DNA of 64,000 nt from Streptoalloteichus hindustanus (GCF_900129375.1 NZ_FQVN01000005.1:372001-436000), one strand, 5' to 3'. Positions 1 through 9,209 are shown, counted from the first letter of the stretch. The notes: generated by a model not told the origin, from the letters alone. Translations and numbers: made by a program.

Positions 1-908
1 GCGAACTCCGCGGTGTCGTCGGAGTTCTCGGTTCCTCCGACGCGGACACGGTGATCCGCGAGGGGGACGCGCCGACATTGGGGCGGCCGGCCCACGGGCA
101 CACGTCGCGTCGGGCTTTTCCGAGGCTCCCCGCCGAGGGCGGGGGCGTCTCGCGGGAACGCTCGACCCCGCGGGTTCCGCGAGGTGGCCGCGGTTCGGGA
201 AGCCGCAGGGTACGGGGGTGTGCTGGCCTGCCCCCGGGGTGGCGAGCCGCCGCCCGGAACTCGGGTCGGGGAGTTGTTCCCTCGGAACTTTCCGTGGTGG
301 CGCAGAAATGTGTTCGGCCATCGAGAAGCGTTTCCTCCTCGCCGGCTGACCGGGAACCGGGAAAAGGTGGAGTGGGAGATCGATCTCCTTGCGGAGGACT
401 GGTGGCCCGGGATTTCCGCGCGTCGGCGGAGTGGTTACACACTGTTGTTACCCTCCGGGCTGAGGATGATTGCGCCACTCGATCGTGGGAGCTGGACTTG
501 CGTCAGTCGGCGCGAGTGACGTTGACGGCGAGGCGACGGCGCGGGTGCCCGCGTTGTGCGTCGAGAAGCGCCGCGCCCGGGTGGCCTCGCGGTGGAAGCG
601 GGCGAGGAGAGGCGGTGCGACCAGGGATTTCGTCGGGGTGGCTGCCCCGGTTCCGCCGTAGCGCGTTGATGGTGCGGCACAAGGCTTTCCGCGTGTCTTT
701 CGCCCGTCTCCTCTCCTGTCGGCCCGAGCGAGTTGGCCCGCACCACGCGCGCACCGGGCCATCCCGCTAATTCCCGTCTTTCACTCGAAGTGAGGACTGG
801 GCACGTCTTCACGACGTTGACGCGACGTCGATAGCATCGATGGCGGCTGGTTCCCCCGATACCACGGCCACTGCGCGAGCGTTTCTCGCGAACGACGGTG
901 GAGGCAGG
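1..908. other. Upstream region without a convincing gene
   Basis: Open frames exist on both strands, but none reads like protein: they are Arg/Pro/Gly-rich, lack recognisable motifs and have no good ribosome binding site. I see no RNA gene. The stretch may hold the promoter of the biosynthetic operon that starts near 909. I could not place convincing -35/-10 boxes. Confidence 0.4.
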
Positions 909-1028
909 ATGCGGGACGACTCCATGATTATTCTGATGATGCTCCCCGTGCTCGCTCGAAGGCCTGATCGAAGGCCTGTTCGGAAGCTCGTCCGGACCGC
1001 GCTCGTCCGGACCGGGGGCGCCGCATGA
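909..1028 (+). CDS. Possible 39-aa leader peptide or small protein coupled to the nucleoside operon
   Basis: The ATG at 909 follows a strong GGAGG (900-904), and the frame ends in an ATGA overlap with the next gene at 1025, so it could couple translation of the operon. The peptide begins MRDDSMIILMMLPVLARR: a short hydrophobic stretch, then a basic tail. The 3' half is built from short DNA repeats (955-1020), so it may have arisen by slippage. I do not recognise the peptide. A translational leader, a small membrane peptide or a chance ORF are all possible. Confidence 0.4.
   Translation: MRDDSMIILMMLPVLARRPDRRPVRKLVRTALVRTGGAA
955..1020 (+). repeat. Short tandem duplications inside the small leader ORF
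   Basis: Two adjacent duplications are visible: TCGAAGGCCTG occurs twice and CTCGTCCGGACCG occurs twice. It is one of several short repeats of this kind in the window. Confidence 0.6.
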
Positions 1029-2329
1029 GCGGCGAACCCGTCACGATCGCCGTCGCCGGCATCGAGTTCGGCTGGGGGAGCGCGGGAAAGCTCAGCGCGG
1101 TGCTCGACGCGATCCGCCGCCGCGCGGCGGAACCGCCCCGCGTGGTCGGGATCGGCTCCGCGCTCGGCCGCCCCCTGCTGTCGGGCCTGGACATCGCCGC
1201 CTGGCACGACGTCCCGGCCCACGGGCGGAACGGCCACACCGACCAGGACGCCCTCGCCGAGGTCCTGCGCCGTGAGCGGGCCACCGTCGGGCTCGTCGTG
1301 CTGGACCCGGTGGCCACCGCCTTCGAGGCGGCGGGCCTGCCCACCGTCTTCGTCGACAGCCTGCCCTTCCTGTGGACCGAGGGGGACCGCCCCCTCCTGC
1401 CGCTGGACTCCACTGTCTACTGTGCACAGCGGTGCGTCGACCTCCCTCCGGACTGCCGACCCGTGCTGGACGCGGTCCGCAACCTCCGGTGGGTGGAGGC
1501 GGTGGTCCGCCCGTCGCCCCCTGCGCCCCCGCCCCGCCGCGGCGCCGAGCTCCGACGGGCGCTGGTGAACCTCGGCGGTCTCCGCGCTCCCCGGCTTCCG
1601 GACTGGACCGGGTATCCGCGGCTCGTGCTCCCGCCCGCGCTGGCCGCCCTCGCCGACGCCGGTGTCCGCGAGGTCCACGTGGCCGGGAACCTGCCACCGG
1701 ACCTCGTCCGGGAGCTCACCGCCGATCTCACCGCCGATCTCGCGCGGGACACCGCCGGCGAGCCCGCCGCGCGCGCCGTGCCCGCCATCTCCGTCGGCCC
1801 GCTCGGCCACGCCGAGTTCCTCGCCGAACTCGACCGGTGCGACGTGCTCGTGACCTCACCGGGGCTGACCACCCTCCTGGAGGCGAGCAGCCGGGGAACG
1901 CCGGTGGTCTGCCTGCCACCGCAGAACGTCAGCCAGGTCCTCAACGGACGTCAGCACGCCGCCGCCTGCACCGCCGACACCCGGGTCCGGTGGCCGGAGG
2001 AGGTCCTCTCCGAGGACCACCTGATGGCCAGCCGGGCCGGTGGCGAGGAGGCCGCGTTGGCCGTGATCTACGGCGGGATCGGCCGGGCCGCCGAGTCGCC
2101 CCAGCCGGTGCGGCGCGAGCTCCGCGCGCGCATCCGCGCCGCGGTGGGCGCGCTGCGCCGCGGGGCCGACTGGTCGGGCCTGGCCCGGCGCGTCGGGGTC
2201 CGCGGGGCCGACCAGGTCGCCGACGCGGTGCTCGCCCTCGCCCGATCCCACCAACCAACCCAGTCCCACCAACCAACCCAGTCCCACCAACCAAACCGGT
2301 CCCACCAACCCTCCCCGGCACGCTCCTGA
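1025..2329 (+). CDS. Cytosylglucuronate-synthase-like glycosyltransferase (GT-B fold)
   Basis: 434 aa. The N-terminus (VTIAVAGIEFGWGSAGKLSA) and the C-terminal half, which carries the donor-site region near VLVTSPGLTTLLEASSRG and TPVVCLPP, fit the BlsD/MilC group. Those enzymes join cytosine (or hydroxymethylcytosine) to glucuronic acid from UDP-glucuronate. The assignment rests on remembered family resemblance and on context: a UDP-glucose dehydrogenase and a CMP-hydrolase-like gene lie in the same cluster. It opens the operon in an ATGA overlap with the 39-aa ORF. The last 25 or so residues are a SHQPTQ repeat and are unlikely to be part of the fold. A different small-molecule glycosyltransferase is the main alternative. 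Confidence 0.72.
   Translation: MSGEPVTIAVAGIEFGWGSAGKLSAVLDAIRRRAAEPPRVVGIGSALGRPLLSGLDIAAWHDVPAHGRNGHTDQDALAEVLRRERATVGLVVLDPVATAFEAAGLPTVFVDSLPFLWTEGDRPLLPLDSTVYCAQRCVDLPPDCRPVLDAVRNLRWVEAVVRPSPPAPPPRRGAELRRALVNLGGLRAPRLPDWTGYPRLVLPPALAALADAGVREVHVAGNLPPDLVRELTADLTADLARDTAGEPAARAVPAISVGPLGHAEFLAELDRCDVLVTSPGLTTLLEASSRGTPVVCLPPQNVSQVLNGRQHAAACTADTRVRWPEEVLSEDHLMASRAGGEEAALAVIYGGIGRAAESPQPVRRELRARIRAAVGALRRGADWSGLARRVGVRGADQVADAVLALARSHQPTQSHQPTQSHQPNRSHQPSPARS
2246..2311 (+). repeat. 18-nt tandem repeat, 3.7 copies, coding for SHQPTQ
   Basis: The unit TCCCACCAACCAACCCAG is repeated in frame at the 3' end of the glycosyltransferase gene. Two copies are exact, the third has two changes and the last is partial. 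Confidence 0.9.
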
Positions 2330-2349
2330 GCGAGAGGGGTGCTTCCCCG

Positions 2350-3345
2350 ATGAACCGACCGGCACGACGTGACCGCTACCTGTTCGTCCGAATCCTGGAG
2401 GCGTGCAACGCGGACTGCTTCATGTGCGAGTTCGCGTTGTCCCGGGACACCTACCGCTTCACCGTCGAGGACTTCGCCGAGCTGCTCCCGAAGGCCGTGG
2501 CGGCCGGTGTCCGGTACGTCCGGTTCACCGGGGGCGAACCCCTGATGCACCAGGACGTCCTGGCGCTCGTCCGGCTCGGCGCCGAGCACGGCATGCGCAT
2601 GTCGGTCATCACCAACGGGATGCTGCTCCCCCGGATGATCGGCGATCTCGCCGCGGCCGGCCTCGCCCAGGTCATCGTCAGCATCGACGGCTCGTCGGCC
2701 GAGACGCACGACGTCTACCGGCGGTCGCCGGGCATGTTCGCCAACGGGCTGGCCGGCCTGCGCCGCGCCGGCGAGCTCGGGGTGCTCCCCCGGGTCAACA
2801 CGGTGGTGGGGCCGCACAACTACACCGAGATGCCCGACCTGCAGAAGGTGTTGACGGACGCCGGTGTGCGGCAATGGGAGCTGTCCGCGCTGAAGTTGGA
2901 GCGGACGATCACCTACCCGGACCCCGACCACGTGCGCGCCGTCTGCGACCCGATCTACACCGCCGATCCCGCCGAAGTCCTGGTGCCGCTCGGCAAGCGG
3001 TTCTACGGCGACACGCCCGAGGAGCAGGAGCGCTACTTCCGGCACTCCCAGACACCCCGGGCCAACCGTCCACTGTGTCACGTCGTGGACGACGTCATCT
3101 ACCTCGACGGCAAGAACGGGCGCGTCTTCGGTTGCAGCTGCCTGCCGCACCGGTCGGGGGAGGAGCAGGGCGGCGCGCCGCTCAGGGAGGGCGGCGTCGT
3201 CGCCCTGGACAGCCCGACCTTCCGGGACCACGTCGACTTCTTCCGGGAACAGGGGCCGCTGGTGTGCGGCGGGTGCTCCACGACCGCCGCCGGGTACAGC
3301 GACGACGTGGCCCGCCTCGGCGACGTTCCGGCCTGGCACTACTGA
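2350..3345 (+). CDS. Radical SAM enzyme, candidate cytosylglucuronate decarboxylase
   Basis: 331 aa. The radical SAM cluster motif CNADCFMC puts cysteines at residues 19, 23 and 26, followed by the glycine-rich FTGGEPL motif. Further cysteines near the C-terminus (PLCHVV, GCSC, VCGGC) could hold an auxiliary Fe-S cluster. In blasticidin S biosynthesis the radical SAM enzyme BlsE decarboxylates cytosylglucuronic acid. Position directly after the glycosyltransferase supports the same role here, but substrate identity is inferred. It lies 20 nt after the upstream stop, with AGAGGGG about 11 nt before the ATG. Confidence 0.8.
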   Translation: MNRPARRDRYLFVRILEACNADCFMCEFALSRDTYRFTVEDFAELLPKAVAAGVRYVRFTGGEPLMHQDVLALVRLGAEHGMRMSVITNGMLLPRMIGDLAAAGLAQVIVSIDGSSAETHDVYRRSPGMFANGLAGLRRAGELGVLPRVNTVVGPHNYTEMPDLQKVLTDAGVRQWELSALKLERTITYPDPDHVRAVCDPIYTADPAEVLVPLGKRFYGDTPEEQERYFRHSQTPRANRPLCHVVDDVIYLDGKNGRVFGCSCLPHRSGEEQGGAPLREGGVVALDSPTFRDHVDFFREQGPLVCGGCSTTAAGYSDDVARLGDVPAWHY

Positions 3346-3366
3346 CCGAGCCGGACAGGAGGAGAC

Positions 3367-4272
3367 ATGGGGACCGGGTTTGCCATCCGCCGCAGGGTGC
3401 TCGTCGCGGCCGACCAGAGGAACGTGGACTCGGTGACCGCTGCGCGACGGGTCGCCGCGCACCTCACCGACGTGGACGTCCTCATGAGGACCGAGGACGG
3501 CCACGCGCCTCCCGGGGAGGACTCACCCGACGCGGCGCTCGTCTGCGACGACATCCCGTTGGCTGAGGACCTCGCCAGAAGACAGGTGCCGGTCGTCTTC
3601 CTCAGCTCCTCCGCCGTCGACCCGGAGACTTGGCCGGACGGGGTGACCGTCCGCTGCCGCCACCGGCCGGCCTGGCTCCCCTCGCTGTGGGACGGGGTGA
3701 CGGGGGTCGGCACGATGGCCCCGGCCCGGCTCCGCCGGACCAGGGATCGCGACGGCGTGCTCGCCCTGGTCTCCCTCGCCGGGGGCTCGGCGGCCGAGGC
3801 CCGCCGGTACGTCGGCGAGGTCCTCCGGCCGGTGGTGGACACCTGGCGGCGACGCTGGGCGGACGAGGTCCTCGTGGTCGGCGACGCGCACCTCGACGCC
3901 CTCGCCGACGGCCTCGGCGGCCTCGACAGGACGCGGGTGCGCTCGGTGGCCGAGATCGACGTCGACGACGCGCACGCGAAGGCGGGCCAGTTGCTCGCCA
4001 CGCCGACCCTGACGGCCGCGACCCTCGCCTGGGCGCGCCGCGCCCCGGTGGTCCTCCTCCCACCCGCCAACGCCCGTCAGGAGCGGCTGGTCGCCGCCCT
4101 GGCGGACCCGTGGGGCACCCCGGCCGCGGTGACGGCCGCGGACCTGGCGGACGCGCCCACGCCGGGCGGGCTGGCCGTGGTGACCGGGAGCGTGGCGCTC
4201 GCCTCCGACGACCTGCGCGGCGCGCAGCGCGTCGCCCGCCAGGTCCGACAGGTCACGTTCGCGCCGGTGTGA
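3367..4272 (+). CDS. Shortened glycosyltransferase-like protein, function unknown
   Basis: 301 aa, with an excellent AGGAGGAG site before ATG 3367. The C-terminal third (LLATPTLTAATLAWARRAP, then VVLLPPANARQERLV) parallels the donor-binding region of the glycosyltransferase at 1025, so it looks like a divergent, shorter GT-B relative. I see no independent catalytic motif. It may act in a second sugar-processing step or as a partner subunit. It sits mid-operon between the radical SAM enzyme and the aminomutase, 21 nt and 38 nt away. Confidence 0.6.
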   Translation: MGTGFAIRRRVLVAADQRNVDSVTAARRVAAHLTDVDVLMRTEDGHAPPGEDSPDAALVCDDIPLAEDLARRQVPVVFLSSSAVDPETWPDGVTVRCRHRPAWLPSLWDGVTGVGTMAPARLRRTRDRDGVLALVSLAGGSAAEARRYVGEVLRPVVDTWRRRWADEVLVVGDAHLDALADGLGGLDRTRVRSVAEIDVDDAHAKAGQLLATPTLTAATLAWARRAPVVLLPPANARQERLVAALADPWGTPAAVTAADLADAPTPGGLAVVTGSVALASDDLRGAQRVARQVRQVTFAPV

Positions 4273-4310
4273 GACGAGCACGCGACGACGCCCTCCGAAT
4301 GGAGCGAAGG

Positions 4311-5552
4311 ATGTCGAACCAGGGTTCCTCGCCGGGAACGGCGCAGACGGCCCCCTCCGGTCCCCAGCCAACGAGGCCCCAGCCAACGAGTCTCCAGCCA
4401 ACGAGTCCGCAGCGGACAGATCCACAGTGGACCAGTCCACAGAGGACGGCGACCGACGAGCAGTGGGCCGACTGGCGGTGGCACATGCGGCACCGCGTCA
4501 CGTCCCTGCCGAAGTTGCGCGAGTGGATCAGGGTGACGCCCGACGAGGAGCGGGCGATCCGGGAGAGCGCGGGGAAGTACCGGTGGAGCATCACGCCCTA
4601 CTACGCCTCGCTGATGGACCCGGACGACCCGTCCTGCCCGGTCCGCCAGCAGGCCGTGCCGGCCCCCGGCGAGCTGACGGAGTTCCCGCACGCCGAGGTC
4701 GACCCGGTCGGCGACATGTTCTACCGCAGGACCAACCGCGTCGTCCACAAGTACCCGGACCGGGTGATCATGCTGGTGACCGAGGCGTGCCCGGTCTACT
4801 GCCGGCACTGCACCCGCAAGTTCCACACCACCGACGTGGACGGCACCTACTTCCGGGACGACGAGGGCATCTCCTACGACGAGGACCTGCGGTACATCGC
4901 GGAGCACCCGGAGATCCGCGACGTGCTGCTCACCGGCGGCGACCCGCTGTCCTACCGGGACGGCAAGCTGGAGGAGATCATCTCCTCGCTGCGGGCGATC
5001 CCCAGCGTGGAGATCATCCGGATCGGCAGCCGGTTCCCGGTGTTGTTGCCGCAACGCGTCACGACCGAGTTCTGCGAGATGCTCTCGCGCTACCACCCGG
5101 TCTGGCTGAACACGCACTTCAACCACCCCAAGGAAATCACGCCCGACGCGGCCGCGGCGGTCGACCGCTTGTTGCGGCACGGCGTGCCGGTGGGCAACCA
5201 GACGGTGCTGCTCAAGGGAATCAACGACTCGGTGGCCACGATGCGCCGACTGATGACGGAGTTGCTTCGCATCCGGGTGCGGCCCTACTACATCTACCAC
5301 TGCGACAACGTCGTCGGCGTCTCCCACTTCATGACCTCCGTGGAGAAGGGGTGGGAGATCATGGCGGGCCTGCAGGGCCACATCACGGGCTTCGGTGTTC
5401 CCCAGTACGTGCTGACGACCAAACTCGGAAAGATCCCCATGGCGCGGCCGTCCTACTCCGCGACCGAGGCCGGTCTCGAACTCCACAACTACAGGGGGCA
5501 GACGATGGTGCTCGACGAGGCGTACCCGCTGACCGAGGAGGACGTGCGATGA
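4311..5552 (+). CDS. Amino-acid 2,3-aminomutase (KamA family), candidate arginine 2,3-aminomutase
   Basis: 413 aa. Start ATG 4311 follows GGAGCGAAGG. Radical SAM cysteines are C160, C164 and C167 (CPVYCRHC), with the GGDPL motif after them and a candidate PLP lysine in TTKLGKIPM. In clostridial lysine 2,3-aminomutase two aspartates hold the substrate epsilon-amine. The first is kept (YIYHCD). The second lies in the stretch where this protein reads YVLTTKLGK, with no Asp. That fits a substrate other than lysine. A guanidino-type methyltransferase downstream points to arginine, as in blasticidin S, but this is inferred. The first 45 residues are a PQPTS/PQRT repeat. An ATGA overlap leads to the next gene. 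Confidence 0.82.
   Translation: MSNQGSSPGTAQTAPSGPQPTRPQPTSLQPTSPQRTDPQWTSPQRTATDEQWADWRWHMRHRVTSLPKLREWIRVTPDEERAIRESAGKYRWSITPYYASLMDPDDPSCPVRQQAVPAPGELTEFPHAEVDPVGDMFYRRTNRVVHKYPDRVIMLVTEACPVYCRHCTRKFHTTDVDGTYFRDDEGISYDEDLRYIAEHPEIRDVLLTGGDPLSYRDGKLEEIISSLRAIPSVEIIRIGSRFPVLLPQRVTTEFCEMLSRYHPVWLNTHFNHPKEITPDAAAAVDRLLRHGVPVGNQTVLLKGINDSVATMRRLMTELLRIRVRPYYIYHCDNVVGVSHFMTSVEKGWEIMAGLQGHITGFGVPQYVLTTKLGKIPMARPSYSATEAGLELHNYRGQTMVLDEAYPLTEEDVR
4364..4448 (+). repeat. 15-nt tandem repeat coding for the aminomutase N-terminal tail
   Basis: CCAGCCAACGAG recurs at 4364, 4379 and 4394 with 15-nt spacing, then decays into related units. It encodes a PQPTS-like low-complexity extension before the catalytic domain. 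Confidence 0.85.
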
Positions 5553-6733
5553 GCCTGGACAAGCGGCTCGGGATGCGGTTCCTCCCCTACGGCGCGAACT
5601 ACCTCGACTGGGACGACATGACCGAGCTCCGGGACGCGGTGCGGGACCGGGTTCTCTTCCGCTACCAGCGGCAGCCCGAGAGCTGCGCGACCCGACTGGA
5701 GGAGCACGCGGCCCGGCGGCTGGGCGCCCGGCACGTCCTGGCGGTGCACAACTGCACCGAGGCCCTGCGGCTGGCGCTGGTGGTGACCCGGCCCAGGATC
5801 GGCGACGTCGTCCACATCCCCGCCATGACCTTCGTCGCGGTGGCGGGCGCGGTCCTGTCCACCGGTTTGGTCCCGGTTCCGGTGGACATCGACGAGAACC
5901 TCTCCCTGGACGCCGGTCTGCTGCCCGCCGACGCCCAGCGGGTCATCGTGGCCCACATGGAGGGCGGGCTGGCCGAGGTGCCCGCGCACGTCCCCTACGT
6001 CATCGAGGACGCCGCCCAGGCGCTCGGCTCGCGCTTCCCCGACGGGACCCACGCCGGCACGAAGGGGTTCGCCGGGACGTTCAGCTTCCACCACAACAAG
6101 GTCCTCACCTCCGGCGAGGGCGGGCTCGTCACCACCAACGACGAAACCGCGTACTCCCTCATGCGCAGCTACCACGACCACGGGTCCGCGCGGCAGCCCG
6201 GGCGCTACCCGGTGTGGAACGAGGACGCGTTCTGGGGCGAGAACCTCGTCACCAGCGAGGAGGTCGCGGCCATCCAGCTCCAGCAGTTCCGGCACCTCGA
6301 CGAGGTGTTGGCCGGCCTGCAACGGCATTACGACATCATGGTGGCGGAACTGCCGCGCCGGTCGGACATGCGGCCGCTGCCCAGGACCGCCGGTGAGGTC
6401 AAGATCAGCGTGCGGCTGGAGCTGGACAGCCGGGAGCTGCGGGACCGGGCGGTGGCGACGCTGACCGAACAGGGCGTCCCCAACTGGACGCTGGACAAGT
6501 ACTTCCTGCCCGCCCACCCGGTGCTCACCGGGCGCCGTTCCCTCTACGCGGACGGATTCCCGTGGAGCTTCGCGCCCGACACGCCGGAGACGGCGGGCCT
6601 GAGCCGGGACGGCTTCGCCGCGACCAGGGAGCGCCTGGGCCGGATCGTCTGCCTGCCGCTGTTCCCGGAGCTGAGCGCCGACGAGCAGGCGGTCGCGGCC
6701 AAGAACGCCCGCGCCCTGCTGGAGCAGCTGTGA
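5549..6733 (+). CDS. DegT/DnrJ/EryC1-type PLP aminotransferase
   Basis: 394 aa. The fold-type I signature is clear: VIEDAAQALGSRF carries the PLP-binding Asp, and FSFHHNKVLTSGEGG carries the Schiff-base lysine. Members act on keto-sugars. In the blasticidin S cluster a related enzyme (BlsH) aminates the cytosine-linked sugar, and the same job is proposed here. The start overlaps the aminomutase stop (ATGA) and the end overlaps the ATP-grasp start (GTGA), so the three are translationally coupled. Confidence 0.85.
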   Translation: MSLDKRLGMRFLPYGANYLDWDDMTELRDAVRDRVLFRYQRQPESCATRLEEHAARRLGARHVLAVHNCTEALRLALVVTRPRIGDVVHIPAMTFVAVAGAVLSTGLVPVPVDIDENLSLDAGLLPADAQRVIVAHMEGGLAEVPAHVPYVIEDAAQALGSRFPDGTHAGTKGFAGTFSFHHNKVLTSGEGGLVTTNDETAYSLMRSYHDHGSARQPGRYPVWNEDAFWGENLVTSEEVAAIQLQQFRHLDEVLAGLQRHYDIMVAELPRRSDMRPLPRTAGEVKISVRLELDSRELRDRAVATLTEQGVPNWTLDKYFLPAHPVLTGRRSLYADGFPWSFAPDTPETAGLSRDGFAATRERLGRIVCLPLFPELSADEQAVAAKNARALLEQL

Positions 6734-7974
6734 GCGAGCGGCCCGTGCTCCTCCTCGTGGACGGCTGGCCGTTGTCGTTCTGCCGCCACGTGATCCGGCG
6801 GGACGACGTCGACCTCGTCCTCCTGCGGTTCGCGGCCCACCGGGCGCTCTTCCCGGATTCCTATCTGGACGAGACCGCGCACCTACCGGCGTTCTGGGTG
6901 CGGGACGACGTCCCGCTGGCCGAGGAGGTGGCCCGCTACCACGACATGACCGCGCGGATCGGTCGACGGCCGACGTTCTTCTGCAACCCGTCCGAGCCGG
7001 CCCAGGAGATCGCGCACGACTTCGCCCGCCGCGCCGGCCTGCCGCACCTGACCGAGCAACAGGTCCGGTGGGTGCGGAACAAGGCGGCGATGAAGGACCG
7101 GTTCCGCGAACTGGGGTTGGCCACCGCCGACCACCGCGTGGTCGCCACCACGGCCGAGGTCAAGGAGTTCGGCCGGTCGCACGGCTGGCCGGTGGTGGTC
7201 AAACCGGTGGACTCCTTCGCCTGCATCGACACGTTCCTGGTGCGCGACGACCGCGACGTGGACCGGCTCGACCTGGCGCCGGCGCGCTCCTGGATGGTGG
7301 AGGAGTACGTCGGCGGTCAGGAGTGGGAGAACTGCGCGCTGGTCCTCGACGGCGCGGTGCTCGACGTCTGGCCGAGCGCCATGCCGGCCCGACCTCTGTC
7401 CATTGTGGACGGTGCGATCAACGCGAACATCAGCCTCGGCTCCGGTGAGGGTCCCGACGTCGACCTCAGGGGCCTGACCCAGCGGATCGTCACGGGAATG
7501 GGCCTGGACCACGGGTACCTGCACATGGAGTTCTTCGTGGACCGGGGGCGGGTGCTCGTCGGCGAGGTCGGCCTGCGCCTGGCGGGCTGCGAGATCCCGG
7601 CCAACCACGGCCACGCCTACGGGTTCGACGTCTTCGCCGCGACCCTCGACGTCTACCTCGGCCGCCGGCCGGACCTGGCGTACCGGTCGCGGCGCTGCGT
7701 CGGCGACCTGTTGCTCCCGCTGCCCGAGTCGGGCCGCGTCAACCACATCACCGGCGAGGAGGAACTGCTCGCGATGCCCGGCGTGATCGAGGCGGTCCTG
7801 CGGCACGGCCCCGGCGACGTGGTGACGGCCAGACGCATGTCGCACAACTCGGCCGGCTACGCGCACGTGGCGGGCGAGTCCGCCGAGGAGGTGGAGCGGC
7901 GCATGCGCCAGGTGCTCGACCGCTTCCGGATCGACATCGAACCCGTTGGCCCGCCTGCCGTCGCGGCACGGTAG
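6730..7974 (+). CDS. ATP-grasp ligase
   Basis: 414 aa, GTG start overlapping the previous stop. The central region shows ATP-grasp features: the lysine-containing strand WPVVVKPVDSFA and the metal-binding strand HMEFFVDRGRVLVGEVGLR. Such enzymes form amide bonds through acyl phosphates. The likely job is joining an amino acid (for example beta-arginine) to the amino sugar of the nucleoside core. The exact substrates cannot be read from sequence. It is translationally coupled to the aminotransferase and followed 26 nt later by an exporter. Confidence 0.8.
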   Translation: MSERPVLLLVDGWPLSFCRHVIRRDDVDLVLLRFAAHRALFPDSYLDETAHLPAFWVRDDVPLAEEVARYHDMTARIGRRPTFFCNPSEPAQEIAHDFARRAGLPHLTEQQVRWVRNKAAMKDRFRELGLATADHRVVATTAEVKEFGRSHGWPVVVKPVDSFACIDTFLVRDDRDVDRLDLAPARSWMVEEYVGGQEWENCALVLDGAVLDVWPSAMPARPLSIVDGAINANISLGSGEGPDVDLRGLTQRIVTGMGLDHGYLHMEFFVDRGRVLVGEVGLRLAGCEIPANHGHAYGFDVFAATLDVYLGRRPDLAYRSRRCVGDLLLPLPESGRVNHITGEEELLAMPGVIEAVLRHGPGDVVTARRMSHNSAGYAHVAGESAEEVERRMRQVLDRFRIDIEPVGPPAVAAR

Positions 7975-8000
7975 GGCGCGACCCCGGGAAGGAACGCGTG

Positions 8001-9209
8001 ATGGTCGGCGTCCTCCGCCGCTTCGCCCACCTGCTCACCCGGCCGAAGGTCGCCGCGGCGGCCTTCTGGAGCGTGCTGGCCCGGCTGCCGGTGTACCTGA
8101 TGACCCTGGCCATCGTGCTCGTCGTCCGGGAACAGGGCGGCAGCTACGTCCAGGCCGGCACCGTCGCGGCCGTCTACACCCTGGCGATGGCCGTGCTCGG
8201 CCCGTGGGTGGGCCGGCAGGCCGACCGGCACGGGCACCGGCCCGTCCTGCTGGTCACGGGCCTGGCCTTCCCGCTGAGCATGGCCGCGTTCATCTGGTGG
8301 ACCGAGCCGGGCACGCCGGCCCAGTTCGTGATGGCGGCGGTGTCCGGCTCGCTGCCCCCGCCGGCGAACTCCTCGGTCCGCTCGCTGTGGGCCCGGCTCC
8401 CGCTCGACGAGCGGGCCAGGGAGACGGCCTACCTGTGGGAGTCCCTGCTGACCGAACTGCTGATCATCGGCTCGCCGCTGCTGCTGGCCGCGTTGATGAT
8501 CACCGGCTCGGCCTCGCTCGGCCTCACCGTGATCACGGCGGTCGGCGGCCTGGCCGCCTGCGGCTTCGCGCTGACCCCCGCCCTGGCCGTCGTCCGGCCG
8601 GCGGGCGGGGGCGCGGTGGGCCTCGGCCCGCTCTGCGAACGCGGTCTGCTGACCCTGTTCGCCCTCATGGCCGGGTACGCGGTGCCGATCGGCCTGCTCA
8701 CCCTGGCGATCCCGGCTTTCGTGGACCAGCACGGGGAACGGGGCCACACCGGGTTCGTCTACGCGTGCTGGGGCGTGGGCAGCGCGGTCGGGGTGCTGCT
8801 CCTGGGCAACCTCGGCATGGGGCGGCCGGACCACCAGCGCTTTCCCTGGCTGGTCCTCGCCTACGCCGTCGGTCTCGCCCTGCCGGTGCTGGCGTTCTCC
8901 GAGCCGACCCTCGGCCTGGCCCTGGCCGTCGGCGGGCTGCCCATCGCCCTGGTGGCGGCCACCGAACTCTCCCTCGTCCGGGGGTTGGCCGAGCCGCACA
9001 CCCTCACCGAGGCCTTCACCTGGGCCTCGACCGCCACCGTCGTGGGCGAGGCGGCCGGCCAGCAACTGGGCGGGCTGCTGGTCGAGCGGGCGGGGGCCAG
9101 GGGGGTCTTCGCCGTCGCCGTCGCCGTCGCGCTGGCCGTCGCCGTGCTGTGTTTCGCCGCCAGGGGCGTGCTTTCCCGTCGCACGCCCTCCGAAGTGTTC
9201 TCCGACTGA
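8001..9209 (+). CDS. MFS transporter, probable product exporter
   Basis: 402 aa with about ten to twelve hydrophobic helices and the loop motif GRQADRHGHRP typical of the major facilitator family after helix 2. ATG 8001 sits 7 nt after GGGAAGGA; a GTG at 7998 is the alternative start. Position inside the biosynthetic operon suggests efflux of the nucleoside and self-protection. The substrate is inferred from location only. Confidence 0.82.
   Translation: MVGVLRRFAHLLTRPKVAAAAFWSVLARLPVYLMTLAIVLVVREQGGSYVQAGTVAAVYTLAMAVLGPWVGRQADRHGHRPVLLVTGLAFPLSMAAFIWWTEPGTPAQFVMAAVSGSLPPPANSSVRSLWARLPLDERARETAYLWESLLTELLIIGSPLLLAALMITGSASLGLTVITAVGGLAACGFALTPALAVVRPAGGGAVGLGPLCERGLLTLFALMAGYAVPIGLLTLAIPAFVDQHGERGHTGFVYACWGVGSAVGVLLLGNLGMGRPDHQRFPWLVLAYAVGLALPVLAFSEPTLGLALAVGGLPIALVAATELSLVRGLAEPHTLTEAFTWASTATVVGEAAGQQLGGLLVERAGARGVFAVAVAVALAVAVLCFAARGVLSRRTPSEVFSD

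Noticed and set aside
51-770. 239-codon frame at the window start
   Set aside because: Composition is Arg/Ser/Gly-rich, there is no motif, and several overlapping frames are equally open.
2246-2311. CRISPR-like array
   Set aside because: The units are contiguous 18-nt in-frame repeats with no spacers and no cas genes.
1372-3345. A 657-codon fusion of glycosyltransferase and radical SAM proteins
   Set aside because: The first 330 codons are an out-of-frame shadow of the glycosyltransferase. The true radical SAM start is ATG 2350.
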